Origin: Phlebotomus papatasi
Taxonomy: Eukaryota > Arthropoda > Insecta > Diptera > Psychodidae
NCBI RefSeq assembly: GCF_024763615.1
Contig: NC_077224.1
Location: 59,530,712 to 59,594,711, forward strand
Length of the DNA stretch: 64,000 nt
Direction: 5' to 3'
Position 1 is the stretch's first letter, and every line of letters begins with the position of its first letter. The notes under the pieces are model-generated. The model had not been told where the DNA came from. It ran no database searches and was given only the letters and a program-made list of their open reading frames with translations. Positions 46,418 through 57,873 of this stretch are shown here, piece by piece. Position numbers and translations under genes: made by a program.

Positions 46418-47053
46418 GGGGAGACTGGGGCAAAAAGTCACAAATTGAAAATTTGAAAATTCAATATCTTCCAAGATAAAAGAGATAGCGGCTTAATTCT
46501 TTTTTCATAGATGGCCTCGATAGACCTTCTTCAAAGTCGTAAGTTTCTTAGAATTCGAACAAGGATTTCAGAAAATAAAAAAAAAATATTGAAATTTTTA
46601 GCCCTATTTTTAAAATGTTTTCCTTACAGCAGATATCAATTTTGACCTACTTATTTTCTAAAATTGATGCACTGGTAAATATTACCTAAATGATTTGGAC
46701 TCCTTGAATACGAAACCACCAGGGGGAAGTGGGGCACATTTGAAATTGGAATTTTTCACCTATTTTTAATTAAAATTTAGCCTTATCGTGATATAATTTA
46801 GCTGCACAAACATATTGAGAAGCTAAATCACATTTTGATATGGCTCAGTTCCACTTAAACATAGGAGAAAAATCTCAATTTCAAAGGTACCCCACTTTCA
46901 AAGGTGTCCCACTTCCCCTATCTATTTTAGAATTTTACAAAGATTCTTTTCTCCAGAAATTCCTTTTATTAAAAATGACCACTTGGAGTAAAAAGTAACA
47001 AAAGATATGGAGCAAAAATTAACAAAGACCGAAACAATTTCTGATGTCTCCCC
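46418..47053. mobile_element. TA-flanked element (GGGGAGACTGGGGC ends) hosting a family E MITE
   Basis: Left GGGGAGACTGGGGCAAAAAG, right ATGTCTCCCC. The inserted family E copy occupies 46731-46919. Confidence 0.78.
46731..46919. mobile_element. MITE family E, copy 4
   Basis: GGGGGAAGTGGGGCACATTT to AAAGGTGTCCCACTTCCCC, the interior as in the other copies. Confidence 0.88.
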
Positions 47054-47300
47054 TACCAATCTGGCTTAGGTCATTTGATTTTTTAGCTTTTCAAAGAAAC
47101 TAAGCTTTGTGTAACTATAAGGTCTCGCCTACAACACTGAAGCGTTGCTTTTCAATTTGAAAGAAATCTTTTATTCACTTTTGAAAATCCTATTCAACTG
47201 ATTTGATTAAAATTTCTTCTTGCCCGTGTTAACGATATTGCTTTATTTCTCGTCTTTTACATTTTTTTAATCAACAATTGCTCGTAATTCTTTTTTATAG

Positions 47301-48637
47301 AATGCGACTCATGTCCTACATCTTCCTACATTTGTGATCAAGATACTGGTCGATGTATTTGTCCGCCCCTAAGCCGAGGTTCTGAGTGCCAGCAGTGCGT
47401 CCAGAATGCGTGGGGCTGGCAGCATAGAATTGGCTGCCGGGCTTGTGAATGTGATCGAATAGGCAGCATCGGGCAGGCCTGTGATCCTCTTACTGGTCAG
47501 TGTTCCTGTCGTGAGGGTTTCTCAGGCAGAAATTGCAATCAATGCTCTCCGGGTTACTTTGGCTATCCGCATTGCACTAGATGCGATTGCGATGTAAGAG
47601 GATCGGTTCGAAAGCCATGGCAGGAGACAATTGAATGTGACTACATTGGACAGTGTCCCTGCAAGGAACTTGTGACTGGATTGAAATGCAATCAGTGCCG
47701 CCAAGCAACATTTGGCCTCTCAGCACTCAATTCCGAAGGCTGCACACGATGCTACTGTTTTGGGAGATCACAGGAATGTGTCCAGAGTCGCCTGTCATGG
47801 GGACAAATTCGCCAAAGTGGAGCTAGGAATCTTAGTGTGGAGTTTATTACGCCATTTCGTCCTTCCGCTCAGGACTATGACTATGTGATTGTTGTGCAAA
47901 TGGAGGGAGCCACTATGCACAAAGAAGATGCGGAAATTGAAAAAATGGGTCGCATCAGCCTAATTCCCAGATCAACTGGAAACGTTTCCATTGGGGCCTA
48001 CTCCAAATTCTACAATCCCCTTTATTTCCAACTTCCACCGGCATTCTTTGGAGATCAAACCCGAAGTTACGGGGGATTTCTTCACTTCACCCTCACAACT
48101 GATGGGTGCGACACGAGGCTCAGTGAAGATGTCCTTAGGAATTATCCGCTCGTTCAAATACACTCACATGGGAATTTTGTCTTGGAATACTTTGGCCAAG
48201 AAATTTATGACACCTCACCAAATATCACTTTCAGCATTCCAATCACCGAACGGTTTTGGATTCATCGACAATTCGATCATGAGTACAATGTGACCAGGGG
48301 AATGATGATGACCGCTCTTCAGAATATTCAGCACATTTTTGTTCGTGGTACTTCATGGGCGGACTTCACTCAAGTGGTCATCAGTGGTATTAGCTTGGAC
48401 ACAGGCATTTTTCTAGCCGGATCGACAAATAATATTGCTCTTGGAGTTGAAATGTGTGAATGTCCAAAGAAATACGATGGATATTCTTGTCAGGATCCAG
48501 CTGAGGGATTCTATCGCTGGAGAAATGTCACAAGCGTAGAGATCAGTACGAATCTTGAAGAGATCTTTGGCTATGCTGTTCCCTGTAGCTGCAACGGTCG
48601 GAGTGAGACATGCGATCGAGAGACTGGAGTCTGTTTG
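47301..48637 (+). CDS. wb: Laminin alpha-1,2 chain, exon with LE modules and an L4 (laminin IV) domain
   Basis: The exon starts after TTTTTTATAG and ends at TTG|GTAAGT. Its two opening bases complete the codon split at 43663, and it ends in phase 0. Residues 1-150 hold three full LE modules (C-I-C-P-P, C-S-C-R-E and C-P-C-K-E signatures). A split LE module opens with C-Y-C-F-G near 150. Residues about 170-384 form a globular laminin IV domain with several N-glycosylation sequons (NLS, NVS, NIT, NVT). The LE module then resumes at C-E-C-P-K-K-Y-D-G-Y, and another opens with C-S-C-N-G-R-S. An L4 domain inserted in an LE module, followed by a short LE run and the coiled coil, is the second L4 (L4b) of alpha-1/alpha-2 chains. 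Confidence 0.96.
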
Positions 48638-48844
48638 GTAAGTTTTCTAATTTAAAGAGTTTTAGGGGGTGGCGGTATTTTTATACAGAGCTATTAAAAG
48701 TGCTTTTATGGCTTTTACCACATCTTAAGAAGGATTAGATTTTCAAATGAGGCTTAAAAGTTTAAGTTTACAAAGCATCTACCCCTATATTACCCCTATC
48801 ACGAAGCATACTTTCGATATGTCAGTGAATTGTCAAGAAGAGTA

Positions 48845-49120
48845 CAGATAGAAGTTGTTGATTTCCTGATGAGCACTTTGGTTGATATCGATCGAAGTGC
48901 TACTGGTAGTGCAGAAAATGCTGCTTATAATTCTGGTAGTGCTGTTGGTAGTACTAGCAGTGCAGGAAGTGTTGCTGGTAGTTCAGGAAGTGCTTCTGGA
49001 AGTGCAGGAAGTGCTTCTAGTAGTGTTAGTAGTGCAGGAAGTGCTTCTGATAGTGCTAATAGTGCAGGAAATGCTGCTAGTAGTGCTAGTCGTGCAGAAC
49101 ATCCTCCTGGTAGTGTTCCA
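48845..49120 (+). repeat. AGTGCAGGAAGTGCTTCT minisatellite, open in two frames
   Basis: A degenerate 9/18-base repeat lies in the intron. The frame from 48830 to 49165 reads a Ser/Ala/Gly-rich 111-residue peptide, and another frame is also open and Val/Leu-rich. Open frames are expected for a stop-free repeat, so this is annotated as a repeat, not a gene. Confidence 0.7.
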
Positions 49121-49214
49121 TTATCCCAGTATCGAGCTATGGTTCAAAATACGAAAGAACCATAGTCATACTTTCAGGCAAGTGTTTGAGGTAGCCTCAG
49201 GACCTCGACAGACA

Positions 49215-49560
49215 TGAGAATTAGCCGAGAGACGGCTTAGAGTAATTATAAATATGAGAAATAATGGAATAATGGAGAAATAATTAGTTCGAGATACAGG
49301 AGTCGCTTGGAGGCTCACTCAAACCAATTAGTGGCAAAGCTTCTTTCTGAGAAAGGGTCCTGCGGACCTTTGGTAGACGGAATTCGCATTTGGCGAACGT
49401 AAAGTCGAAAAATCAAATTTTTTATCATGCCTATTTCTTATTGTTGCTTAAGTGTGACAGATTGTAATAATTATGGGAGTCAATAAAAAAAAGAAATAAT
49501 GGTTAAAGTGCATTTCCATCATTTTCCACTAAGTCGCCTCTCGGCTTCTGTCGTAAGTCT
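49215..49560. mobile_element. Inverted-repeat relic (GCCGAGAGACGGCTTAGAG arm)
   Basis: The left arm is close to 16070-16090; the right arm TCGCCTCTCGGCTTCTGTCG mirrors it. CTAAGTC and TCTGTCTAGA blocks are shared with the copy at 16140-16190. Confidence 0.65.
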
Positions 49561-49814
49561 GTCTAGATCATAACGATTGCAGCTTTCTTATCCATTACGG
49601 ATATAAAAGATTTCATAAAAAAATTTGCAAAAGCTTTTGAACACTTCCAATCTTGCAAATGATAAATAAAGCTGCCTTTATGCAAAATATGAGGCGCTGC
49701 GATTAGTAGGATGAAAGTTATAGAGATCTGAAGTAGGTTACAGCTTGATTTCCTACTCTATATAATTCACCTTCCCCGCTGCAGAATATTACAGTTCAAG
49801 AATCGTAGTAACCA

Positions 49815-50115
49815 ATTTTTCGATATCGGTAAACGTCGATCTTAATCGATCCACATCAAAATCGTACTTATTTGTATGATTTGTATCTATCTTACTGAAT
49901 CGGTATTGATCAATATTGATCTGGAATCTAGTCGTTTGGTTTAAATTGTAGTCGATTACTATCGATCTTAGTCAATCGACATTGATCTTAATCGATAGAT
50001 ATTGATCGACATGTTTTTTAGTCGTTGAATGGAGATCTCAGACATTTTTCGTCGATTAAATTTGATGAGTATCAATAAAATTAGATCGACATCAACTTCA
50101 CTGGATCGGTGTTAG
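49815..50115 (+). repeat. Degenerate ATCGATNTTGATCT repeat
   Basis: Words such as TCGATCTTAATCGAT, ATCAATATTGATCTG and CGACATTGATCTTAATCGAT recur with irregular 15-25-base spacing. Function unknown. Confidence 0.7.
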
Positions 50116-50140
50116 TCTCAAAGTTAATCTTTTAGCACTA

Positions 50141-50367
50141 CCCAGCGAGCACACTTAGCTGAAAAAAGTAGCGTTTTCAGCATATTTTTGCTGAATCGAC
50201 TAGCAAAAATTTGCTGACTGATCAGCAGTTGTCGAACAAAAAGCGCTGACCAAATATATGGAAATGGCACTGAATCGTCAATTTTGTTTCAAGGTTAGCA
50301 GAATTCAGCTGAAAATGCATATGTTTTCAACTGAATTGCATTCGGTTAGCATTTGGTGCTCGCTGGG
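50141..50367. mobile_element. TA-flanked MITE family L (CCCAGCGAGCACA ends)
   Basis: Left CCCAGCGAGCACACTTAGCT, right GGTGCTCGCTGGG, TA on both sides. The subterminal motif CAGCTGAA/TTCAGCTG is repeated. A split copy is at 53463-56393. Confidence 0.88.
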
Positions 50368-50379
50368 TAGCTTCACCCC

Positions 50380-51200
50380 AACGGTTAAAGTCTCCGTTGA
50401 TATTTGAATTGACACCATAGATGTCTTTCGGAGCGGCGCCGATTTCTCCCAAGAGCGTCCCTAATGTTATCCTGTGAGTTACCCTTTCGGGAAAGGTATC
50501 GAAGGAAGGATCAATATTGAGAATTAGTTATTGTTGAATCGTCGTAGGGATATATCGTTAAGAGGAACTCTGAGGGTTCTGGAGGAACCTCTGACGGCCA
50601 AGGCGTTCATCCGGGGCAATCGCATTGTCCCGGAAAATACAACATTCCTAATTGGGCCCATACCTATGCACTCCTTGAAATTATCCGTTCCATATAATTA
50701 TAGCATTAAGAAAGAGAATCGTTTCTATTTCAAACAGGAGTAAATACGACATTTTTCGTATACGAAATACGGTTTTGAGATAACTCAAGAGAACGAAGAA
50801 ACCTCTCGATCCTCAGTTCCTCGCGGAAGAGAACGTTGCGCCCTTGATCTTTACGTGTGATTCTCTTAACTGTTCAAAAGAACTATTTATCGGTAGTTTG
50901 TACTTCCAACATCAAACTCTGTGAACCGCTAATTCAACTATGCTAGGCATTGCTCAATACGCTTCCGTCAAGCTTTTCACTACCTGCAGAAGTGTTTTGA
51001 TGCAATCCGTATTACATCCGCGAAAGCCCTTTCACGCGGCCATGTGGCATGACTACTGGCCATGTCCAGGCGCTCTCGATCTCGACTCTCACTCAATTTA
51101 CTCAACTCTCCCATAATGAACTTGAAGTAACGAACAAAAACACCCGTAGCCTCTACTTCTCACCCGGTAGCTCACTCCTAATCCGCTCTCTTAGCTCTAG
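50380..51200. other. GC-richer intronic stretch of unknown origin
   Basis: It is noticeably less AT-rich than its surroundings, with short open frames (for example 50531-50743) but no domain I recognise and no splice-consistent exon. It could be a decayed retroelement or a foreign insertion. No conclusion. Confidence 0.4.
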
Positions 51201-51251
51201 TACGCGTAAGATTATGGAACAGTATGAAGTAAAAGATTTTTTTTGCTCCAG

Positions 51252-52872
51252 AATTGTCGTGAAAACAGTGGAGGGCGCTTTTGTGAGGTATGCGCTGAAG
51301 GATTTTATGGGAATCCCAATTCAGATCTCGGTTGCTTGGCTTGTCCTTGTCCAGAGACCAGGAAGAATTTCGCTCGCGGATGTCACGTCCACGACAATAT
51401 TGTAAACTGTATTTGCAAGCCTGGGTATACTGGACCGAGATGTGAACGCTGCCTTCCGGGCTTCTTTGGCTCACCAGAAGACGACGAAGGCTTCTGTGAA
51501 GCATGCGATTGTAACCTAGAGGGAATTGTTTCTAGTGAATGTAATGAAGTAACTGGTCAATGCAACTGTCGCCCAGGTATATTTGGCAGACGCTGCGATC
51601 AGTGCGAGGAAGATAGGCATGTGATTCAGGGTGGAAGGTGTCGATTGTGCGACAATTGCACTCTAACGTTGTTAGATACTGCGGATGATATTGAAGATTC
51701 GCTACTAATGCTGGAGAATCAGATCAATTCAATTGAGATCGTTGCACCTTGGGATACAATTGAAGAATTTGAACTTGAGAGTGATGATTTGATTGAGGCT
51801 TTAGAGAGATATGGAAAGAGAAGGCATGTTCTTGAACGATACAATGATACGAGATTCGATAAAATGGCTTCGAGAGCTAACAATTTGTTCAATCGTGGTA
51901 CAAAATTGGCCTCAAAGGCTGAAAAAAGGATAAATAGCGTAGATACGCTGAAAAATAGCGCAAATGAAGTTTTAAATCATGTAAATTCGATAAGTGAAAA
52001 AATTCAGGGAACTATTGAAGAACTGAATACTTATGGGACCCATGATCATCATACAAATCTCCCAGCAGCTCTTGCTGAAGCCTCGAAGTATCTACAGGAA
52101 ATCAAAGGAAATGCCATCGGGGGAAACTCCGTAAATGGCGAGATTCCTTGTTGGAAACGTCAGCATAACGACTGGCTAAATATGTCTAAGTTAGCTCGGC
52201 AACAGTATAAAAATCTGACAAATTTGAAGAAAAACTTGGTAGAATTCGGACAGAGAGTCGACGAATTTATGGACTTTTATGGAAATACCTCGAAGTACAT
52301 GGAGAAATCCGATGATCTTCTTGAAGATGCCGCTACGGTCCTCGAAGGACTCCTCGAAAAGTATGAAAAAATTCAAAGTTTGAAAAACCAAATTTCAGAG
52401 TATCCTTATTTGAACAAAAAATCCGCCTTCGACACAATGGCCAATGAAATAACTGAAAACGCTGAAGATCTCGAGCGGGATATCTACGATATGGGATTAC
52501 TCTGTGAAAATCTCAATAACACTCTTTCTGAGGCTGATGAGAAACTCTTCAATTTGAAGGTTCACATTCTACCTAAAGCTAGAATTCACGCAGAAGAGCT
52601 GAAGAAGAAGGCTCAGAGGGGTAAAGATCTCTTTCAGGATGCTAAGAAGGGAGCCGAAGAAGCTCTCAAGGCAACTACAGTCTACAAAAATATCACACAA
52701 CTTGTAGAAGATGCCAAAACAGCGGCAAAAGAAACTAAAGATGCAGCAATTAAGGCTCAAAGTGAACTTTCACCTTCAGGAAATGTTTCTCTTGTGGATA
52801 TTGCAACGACATCGCTGCAGGACTCGCAATCCATAATTGAGGAAGCGGTAAAGGAAAAGAAAAAAATTGACG
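51252..52872 (+). CDS. wb: Laminin alpha-1,2 chain, exon with last LE modules and most of the coiled coil
   Basis: The acceptor is TTTGCTCCAG|AAT and the donor is GACG|GTGAGT; phase 0 in, phase 1 out. The join to the previous exon restores a classic LE sequence (GVCL-NCRENSGG). Residues 1-136 finish the LE array, including C-E-R-C-L-P-G-F-F-G and a last irregular module ending R-L-C-D-N-C. From about residue 140 to 540 the sequence is heptad-rich and highly charged (for example the LKKKAQRGKDLFQ and EDAKTAAKETK stretches), which is the domain II/I coiled coil that trimerises with laminin beta and gamma chains. Together with about 155 residues in the next exon, the coiled-coil length is close to the usual alpha-chain length. 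No truncation or internal stop is seen. Confidence 0.96.
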
Positions 52873-53462
52873 GTGAGTAATGCAATTTTCTAATTTATAT
52901 TTCCGGATATATATAGCATTCTATGTAAAAAAGTCAGGTTGACTCACTTGAAATGTCGTAAAATGTGGTTTTCTTTCTTTCTGTACCGGTTTTTGATGGC
53001 CTACCGCGTCAACCGGTTTTTGGTGATAGATAATCAAACACCTTACCGACTGTGAGAATACAATGAAAAAATGGTTTTCCAAGTGCCACAAAAACATATC
53101 TTAGAAAAATAGAATAAAATTTATTTTAAAACACATGATACCTCCTACAAAGAGTTAAAGCAAGTAATGAATGTTTCATCTAAACGCTGATGTTCCCGGT
53201 GTAGTGGTTACAGTGAAAATTGGGCGTACGAAGGTGACCAAATATTGTACGCAGCTGAACAAACCGGAGTAGCTTCGCAAAAATCTACATTTAAATATCC
53301 CTCTAGCATAAAATCTAAGGATTTTCAAGAATTTTGTGAGGTAGGATTACGAACCTAATAATAGATTTTTTAACATGAATACAGAAGCGTTTGAAAACAG
53401 TAAACTGCTTAAAAAAACACGTTCATTTTTCACTGGAATAGCGTCATAGTGGTGCGCAACTG

Positions 53463-56393
53463 CCCAGCGAGCACAGTTAGCAGAAAAAAAGCATTTTCAG
53501 CATTTTTTGCTGGCCAGTCAGCAGCTCTCGAACAAAAAGTGCTAAGCAAATACATGAAATTGCATTGTTTAGCGCTCGCAGCGGATGATGGCAGAACTAA
53601 ACACAGTCGATAGATGGCGCTGGAAACCATTTATTTAGCAGATTTTCTCTTTCATTTTTTTCTTTTTCTCTCAAAATGAACTTGGAATTTCCCCTGAAAT
53701 TATTTATCAACTTGGGGGATATTATAATCACGATTTTTATTACCTATATTGTTATAGGATTTATACTGCGGTATGCTGTCTATAGAGAATGGTCAAATAG
53801 GAGTATTAAACATACTCCCGACCAAAAATTCTGCATTTCCTAGTAAATTGCGTCATTATTTTCTTGAGAAAAAAATTATTCTGATGAAAAATTCAATCGG
53901 GGGTTATAAAATTATTCATTATTTATGAAAAATATGTTTTTTCTTTCGGAAAAAACATATTTTCCTCAATTTGTGCAATTAAATATTGGCATTTTACCAG
54001 AAACAACCATCGATGTATTATGCTCACATTCGATCACAACTATTGTAATTGATCGCGAAACTGGATTTTTCTACATATTTAAGTTATTTATGGTAAATAA
54101 AGTTGCAGAAGCATTAAAAAAATCGTTGTAAAAGATGTGGCTCCCCTACTTAGTAAGTTCAATGATGGTTTTAAAAATACTACAAAAAATTCTATTAGAA
54201 AAATTTTAATTAGACTAATGCTGTGTTGGTCTAAATAAAACATTTTTGGATTATAAATTTTCTGAAGCGCATTTTTGCGCAAAAAATTACTTTTATTATC
54301 GCGGTATAATAGCAAATTAACAAATTTTTGTTTTTCTTAATACTGCACATATTCTTTTTTAAATCAAAAATTTATTCGATTTGATGATTTATTTTTTAAA
54401 TTAAAATGACACGTGTTAATATTTTTTAAAAGAGAGATTTTAAATACCTTTAAAGTCAGGAAAATATACCAATTAGTTGGAAATCATTTTGCGTCGACTG
54501 CACCATTAAATGAAAATGATATATGCTCTAAATTTCATATGTTGTTCTTAGTCTTTTAGTATTTAAATGAGTTTCCGAAGTTTTTTCAATATTTCTCGAT
54601 TTTAGAATTCTTGAAATCAGAGGCCTCTCGACATTTCATTTTTCCATACGTTTTTTCGTAGAAGCACTGACGACTACTGGCAAGTTTCTTCCTGAAGAGA
54701 ATTGACTTATCAGTCTGATATATTTCAAAATCATGCATTAAAAGCTATCTATAAATACATATTTCATAATGTTCGCCGAAATAATATAAAAGCTACGAGC
54801 GAATTGGTTTACGTCGCGGTGCAATATCAGCAACATTTTTACAAATTTTGAAAAATAGCTTCACTTTTTATTAAGCTTGCAGGGCATGAAATGTTAAAAT
54901 ATCTTGAAAATTCCCAAGAATTTCTTTGGTTATAAATTTTCTGAAATAAGCGGACAAGAATTCTTGGCAATGCAATTTTAATTTAGGTGTATTAGGGGAA
55001 AGTGGTCTGCCTTTGAACGTAAAATGATGTTCAAAATTTCAGATTTTTTGCAGAGTAAACTACAACATGAGTTTCACTTTGCACTACACCAAAAAATTCT
55101 CTTGTTTATTGAGCTTCTATGCTTACCCCATTCAGGACTCGCAAGTCCTCAGTTTTTCCTGGTGAGGAACTTAAAAATGTGATGTCGATATATTCAAAGG
55201 CAGCCTGCATGGTCTGCCTTTGAATGTGGTTAGGCAGCCTTTGAATCTTAATCTTTCACTGAGAATATTAGGTCTGTAACATTAAACGGCCCATAATTGA
55301 TTAGCAATGAACCCTAATGCACTCAATAAAACAATCACTGTAGTCAAAAGTCATTATACAATAACATTTTATACATTTTTCTGAAGCACTGTTTTTCACT
55401 TGAAAATTTGTAATAAAACGCAATTGAAGTTGACAATTGTCAGTTTGAAACATCCTGGCCGGAGCAAGATAGCATGTTATAAGTATTTGTATGACATTCG
55501 TCAGACCAAAAGTAGGAGTTCTATTCTGCTACCGGACAGGAAGCTGTCAGATGTTTCAATGTATGGAAAAAGAGGATTCAAAGGCACACAACATTAAGAT
55601 TCAAAGGCTGCCGCAGAGCAATATTTGCAAACTTTTATCACCCACAAAAATTGTCTCATCTGAATCAAAATGTATTTGGAAAAATACCATCCAAGAATAA
55701 CCTTCTATGATTCACAATAGAAGATTTGTTCGAAAAATTATTTTGATTATGAAAAAACTCATGAATTGTGGAACATCAAAATTACAGTTTAGAGCTCAGA
55801 TTCGTTTTTTTGCCCTAGCACCTAGAAAATAAGAGCTAGGGTCTGCATTTTTTGATGACTTGTGAGGATTATGAATAGCTATCTAATAGTTAATAGAAAA
55901 ATGTTAAAAGTTAAAAGAAAAATGAAAAAATTACAATATTCAAAGGCTGCCGCATTCAAAGGCAGACCACTTTCCCCTATATTTTTTTGTAAATGGATTC
56001 ATAATATTTTTTTTGATAAAATTAAACAATACAAAAATTAAACTGGTCGGAAAAGGTTGAAGAATACATATTATTCAAAATATAAATATCATTTTTTAAA
56101 ATTTTTGCGAATTTTAATTTTTTTTTGCTTTATTTTTTAATGTCAAATGTGGTTATTGTAAGAATCATGAAATTGTAAAAAATGAAAAGGGTTTACATTT
56201 AGCTTCTACTCAATCCCGGCAACCTCAGCAAAGACAAAACCCAAATTCATTAAAGTCTCTCACTCGATTTTGGAAAAAGAATAACTTTGATTAATTGCCG
56301 GTGCGATCGATGTCATTTCAAGGTTAGAACTCAGCTGAAAATATATTTTTTTTTGGGAGAATTGAAATCGCTTAGCATTTGGTGCTCGCTGGG
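53463..56393. mobile_element. MITE family L copy split by about 2.7 kb
   Basis: The left part (53463-53570) starts CCCAGCGAGCACAGTTAGC, and the right part (about 56312-56393) ends GGTGCTCGCTGGG. Both align with the intact copy at 50141-50367. The insert contains AT-rich DNA and the element at 55005-55977. Confidence 0.7.
55005..55977. mobile_element. TA-flanked element (GGGGAAAGTGGTCTGCC ends)
   Basis: The left end GGGGAAAGTGGTCTGCCTTT is mirrored by AAAGGCAGACCACTTTCCCC. The motif CAAAGGCTGCC/GGCAGCCTTTG occurs several times inside. About 973 bases, no convincing ORF. Confidence 0.88.
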
Positions 56394-56402
56394 TGGATGC
56401 TA

Positions 56403-56654
56403 CACTTGAGAGAAATCCGAAAAAGTTAAAATAACATTCCATAAATGTTAATTTTACCCTGCATTATTGATCCAAAATCGGTGTAAATATTACCCTTTTT
56501 AGGTGTATTGGGGGTTAAAGTTACCATTTTCATGTTAATTTTATCCTTAAAAGGTGTAAAATTAACATTAAAAAATGTTGATATATTTTTACTCCTAAAA
56601 AGTGTTAAAGTTATGAGGAAAAAAAGTTAATCGCACCCTCTTTTTTTCTCAGTG
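56403..56654. mobile_element. MITE family J, uninterrupted copy
   Basis: CACTTGAGAGAAATCCGAAA to TTTTTCTCAGTG, TA-flanked. Its internal CCTTAAAAGG is the empty site corresponding to the element T insertion at 24629. Confidence 0.9.
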
Positions 56655-56747
56655 TAAAAAATAACTTTTTTTTGCATATGAATATTTATATGAATATTTT
56701 TTTTGCATATGTCTGTTCTCAAATGTTGCTACATAATTGACTTTTCG

Positions 56748-56832
56748 TTGTATAGGTTCCTGTCACGATTGTTTTGTGGTTTTGGAACACGTCAAGGACT
56801 GAAGAAAATCAGTCGAGACAGGAACCTATACA
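56748..56832. mobile_element. Short palindromic element (TTGTATAGGTTCCTGTC ends)
   Basis: Perfect 17-base inverted ends around a 50-base middle that also contains the partly paired words GGTTTTGGAAC and CACGTCAAGG. Confidence 0.7.
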
Positions 56833-57873
56833 AAGAAAGATCGATAATGCAGAAGCTTGCAGAACCATTTGAGAACAGTTAGTGCTAAAAAATTGTTCAG
56901 GAGAAATATTTTCATTGTTCATTGGAATAGCACCATAAGAGAAATCTTTTAACTCAGATTTCTTGACATTTGAAAATTCTAATTATAAAAAAATGAAAAG
57001 CAAATAGATTTTATTAAGTTTCACTTTTTGGGATAGTCTTATGAGAACTTAAAATCGCTATCTCTGACCGTATAGCTTCTAAATTTGACCACCAGTTGTA
57101 TCACATGGTTATGCTCGCTGATATGTAACGTGTAACCCTCGCGTGATTTTCTCCTTAACCTTTATTGATTACAACAATTCCCAAGTAAAATTATCTTAAT
57201 TAGTTTGAGTTATTAAACTTCCAATAATGAATGCATTTGCGACTTTTCAAGTAAGTCAACCTTAAAAATAGCATAAATTCCGTGTCGCAATGGTGAATTG
57301 GGCAGGAGCTTTATAAAGTAAACTTCGCTATGGATAGAAACAAAACTTTTAGACAAAAGCGACACAATAGAAAAAGATAAAGATTATCGTCATTGAGGAA
57401 AGGTTAATTTTTGCCATTTAACTTGAAAAAGGAGGAAAAGGGCAAGAAGAAGAAAAGTTTGGAGAAAGAAGATTTTTGCTGTGGTATAGGGAGAATATTA
57501 TAATTTATAAACAAACTATTTTAATGGTTGGATAAATACAAGAAGTCTACCCATCCTAATGCAGTAATGGATTGAAAAGTTTTAAAACATCCAATGGGTT
57601 GTAAAATTTATCGTGTTTTGTCACGCGATTCAGTGGAAATTTTCTTCCGTTTTCTCAACTGATTTTGTCGCTTTTGCCATATTTACAAATTTTATTGTTT
57701 TTCTTTTCTTTGCTCTCTGTAATTAATTTTCATAATTTACTTATTCTTTAGATTGCTGAATTATTAATCAAAAAAGATAAAGAAAAATGTACATGGCAAC
57801 ATATCGTTGACTGTTTTACCTTGGTAGAGATGCAATAAATGATTTGGAATTTTATTTTGGTTTAATTGGACAG

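Larger units (their letters stand above)
43664..47300 (+). other. Laminin intron (3.6 kb) packed with MITEs
   Basis: GT (43664) to AG (47300). It contains a 1.1-kb TA-flanked element (43727-44842), AT microsatellite (44660-44760), a pogo-type MITE (45219-45509), a foldback relic (45600-46035) and nested MITEs (46418-47053). Confidence 0.9.
48638..51251 (+). other. Laminin intron (2.6 kb) with minisatellites and a MITE
   Basis: GT (48638) to AG (51251). It holds an AGTGC-rich minisatellite, a long inverted-repeat relic (49215-49560), a degenerate ATCGAT-type repeat, one intact MITE (50141-50367), and a GC-richer stretch of unknown origin (50380-51200). Confidence 0.9.
52873..57873 (+). other. 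Laminin intron (5.0 kb) with nested MITEs
   Basis: GT (52873) to AG (57873). It contains a MITE split by about 2.7 kb (53463-56393), a 973-bp TA-flanked element (55005-55977), an intact 252-bp MITE (56403-56654) and a short palindromic element (56748-56832). 57000-57860 holds nothing recognised. Confidence 0.9.

Noticed and set aside
47522..47704. Minus-strand frames over laminin exons (also 47972-48163, 52191-52391, 58124-58372, 61375-61683)
   Set aside because: Antisense shadows of laminin coding sequence.
53191..53260. tRNA-like stretch (GGTGTAGTGGTTACAGTG)
   Set aside because: Only an A-box-like word is present. No B box or cloverleaf could be found.
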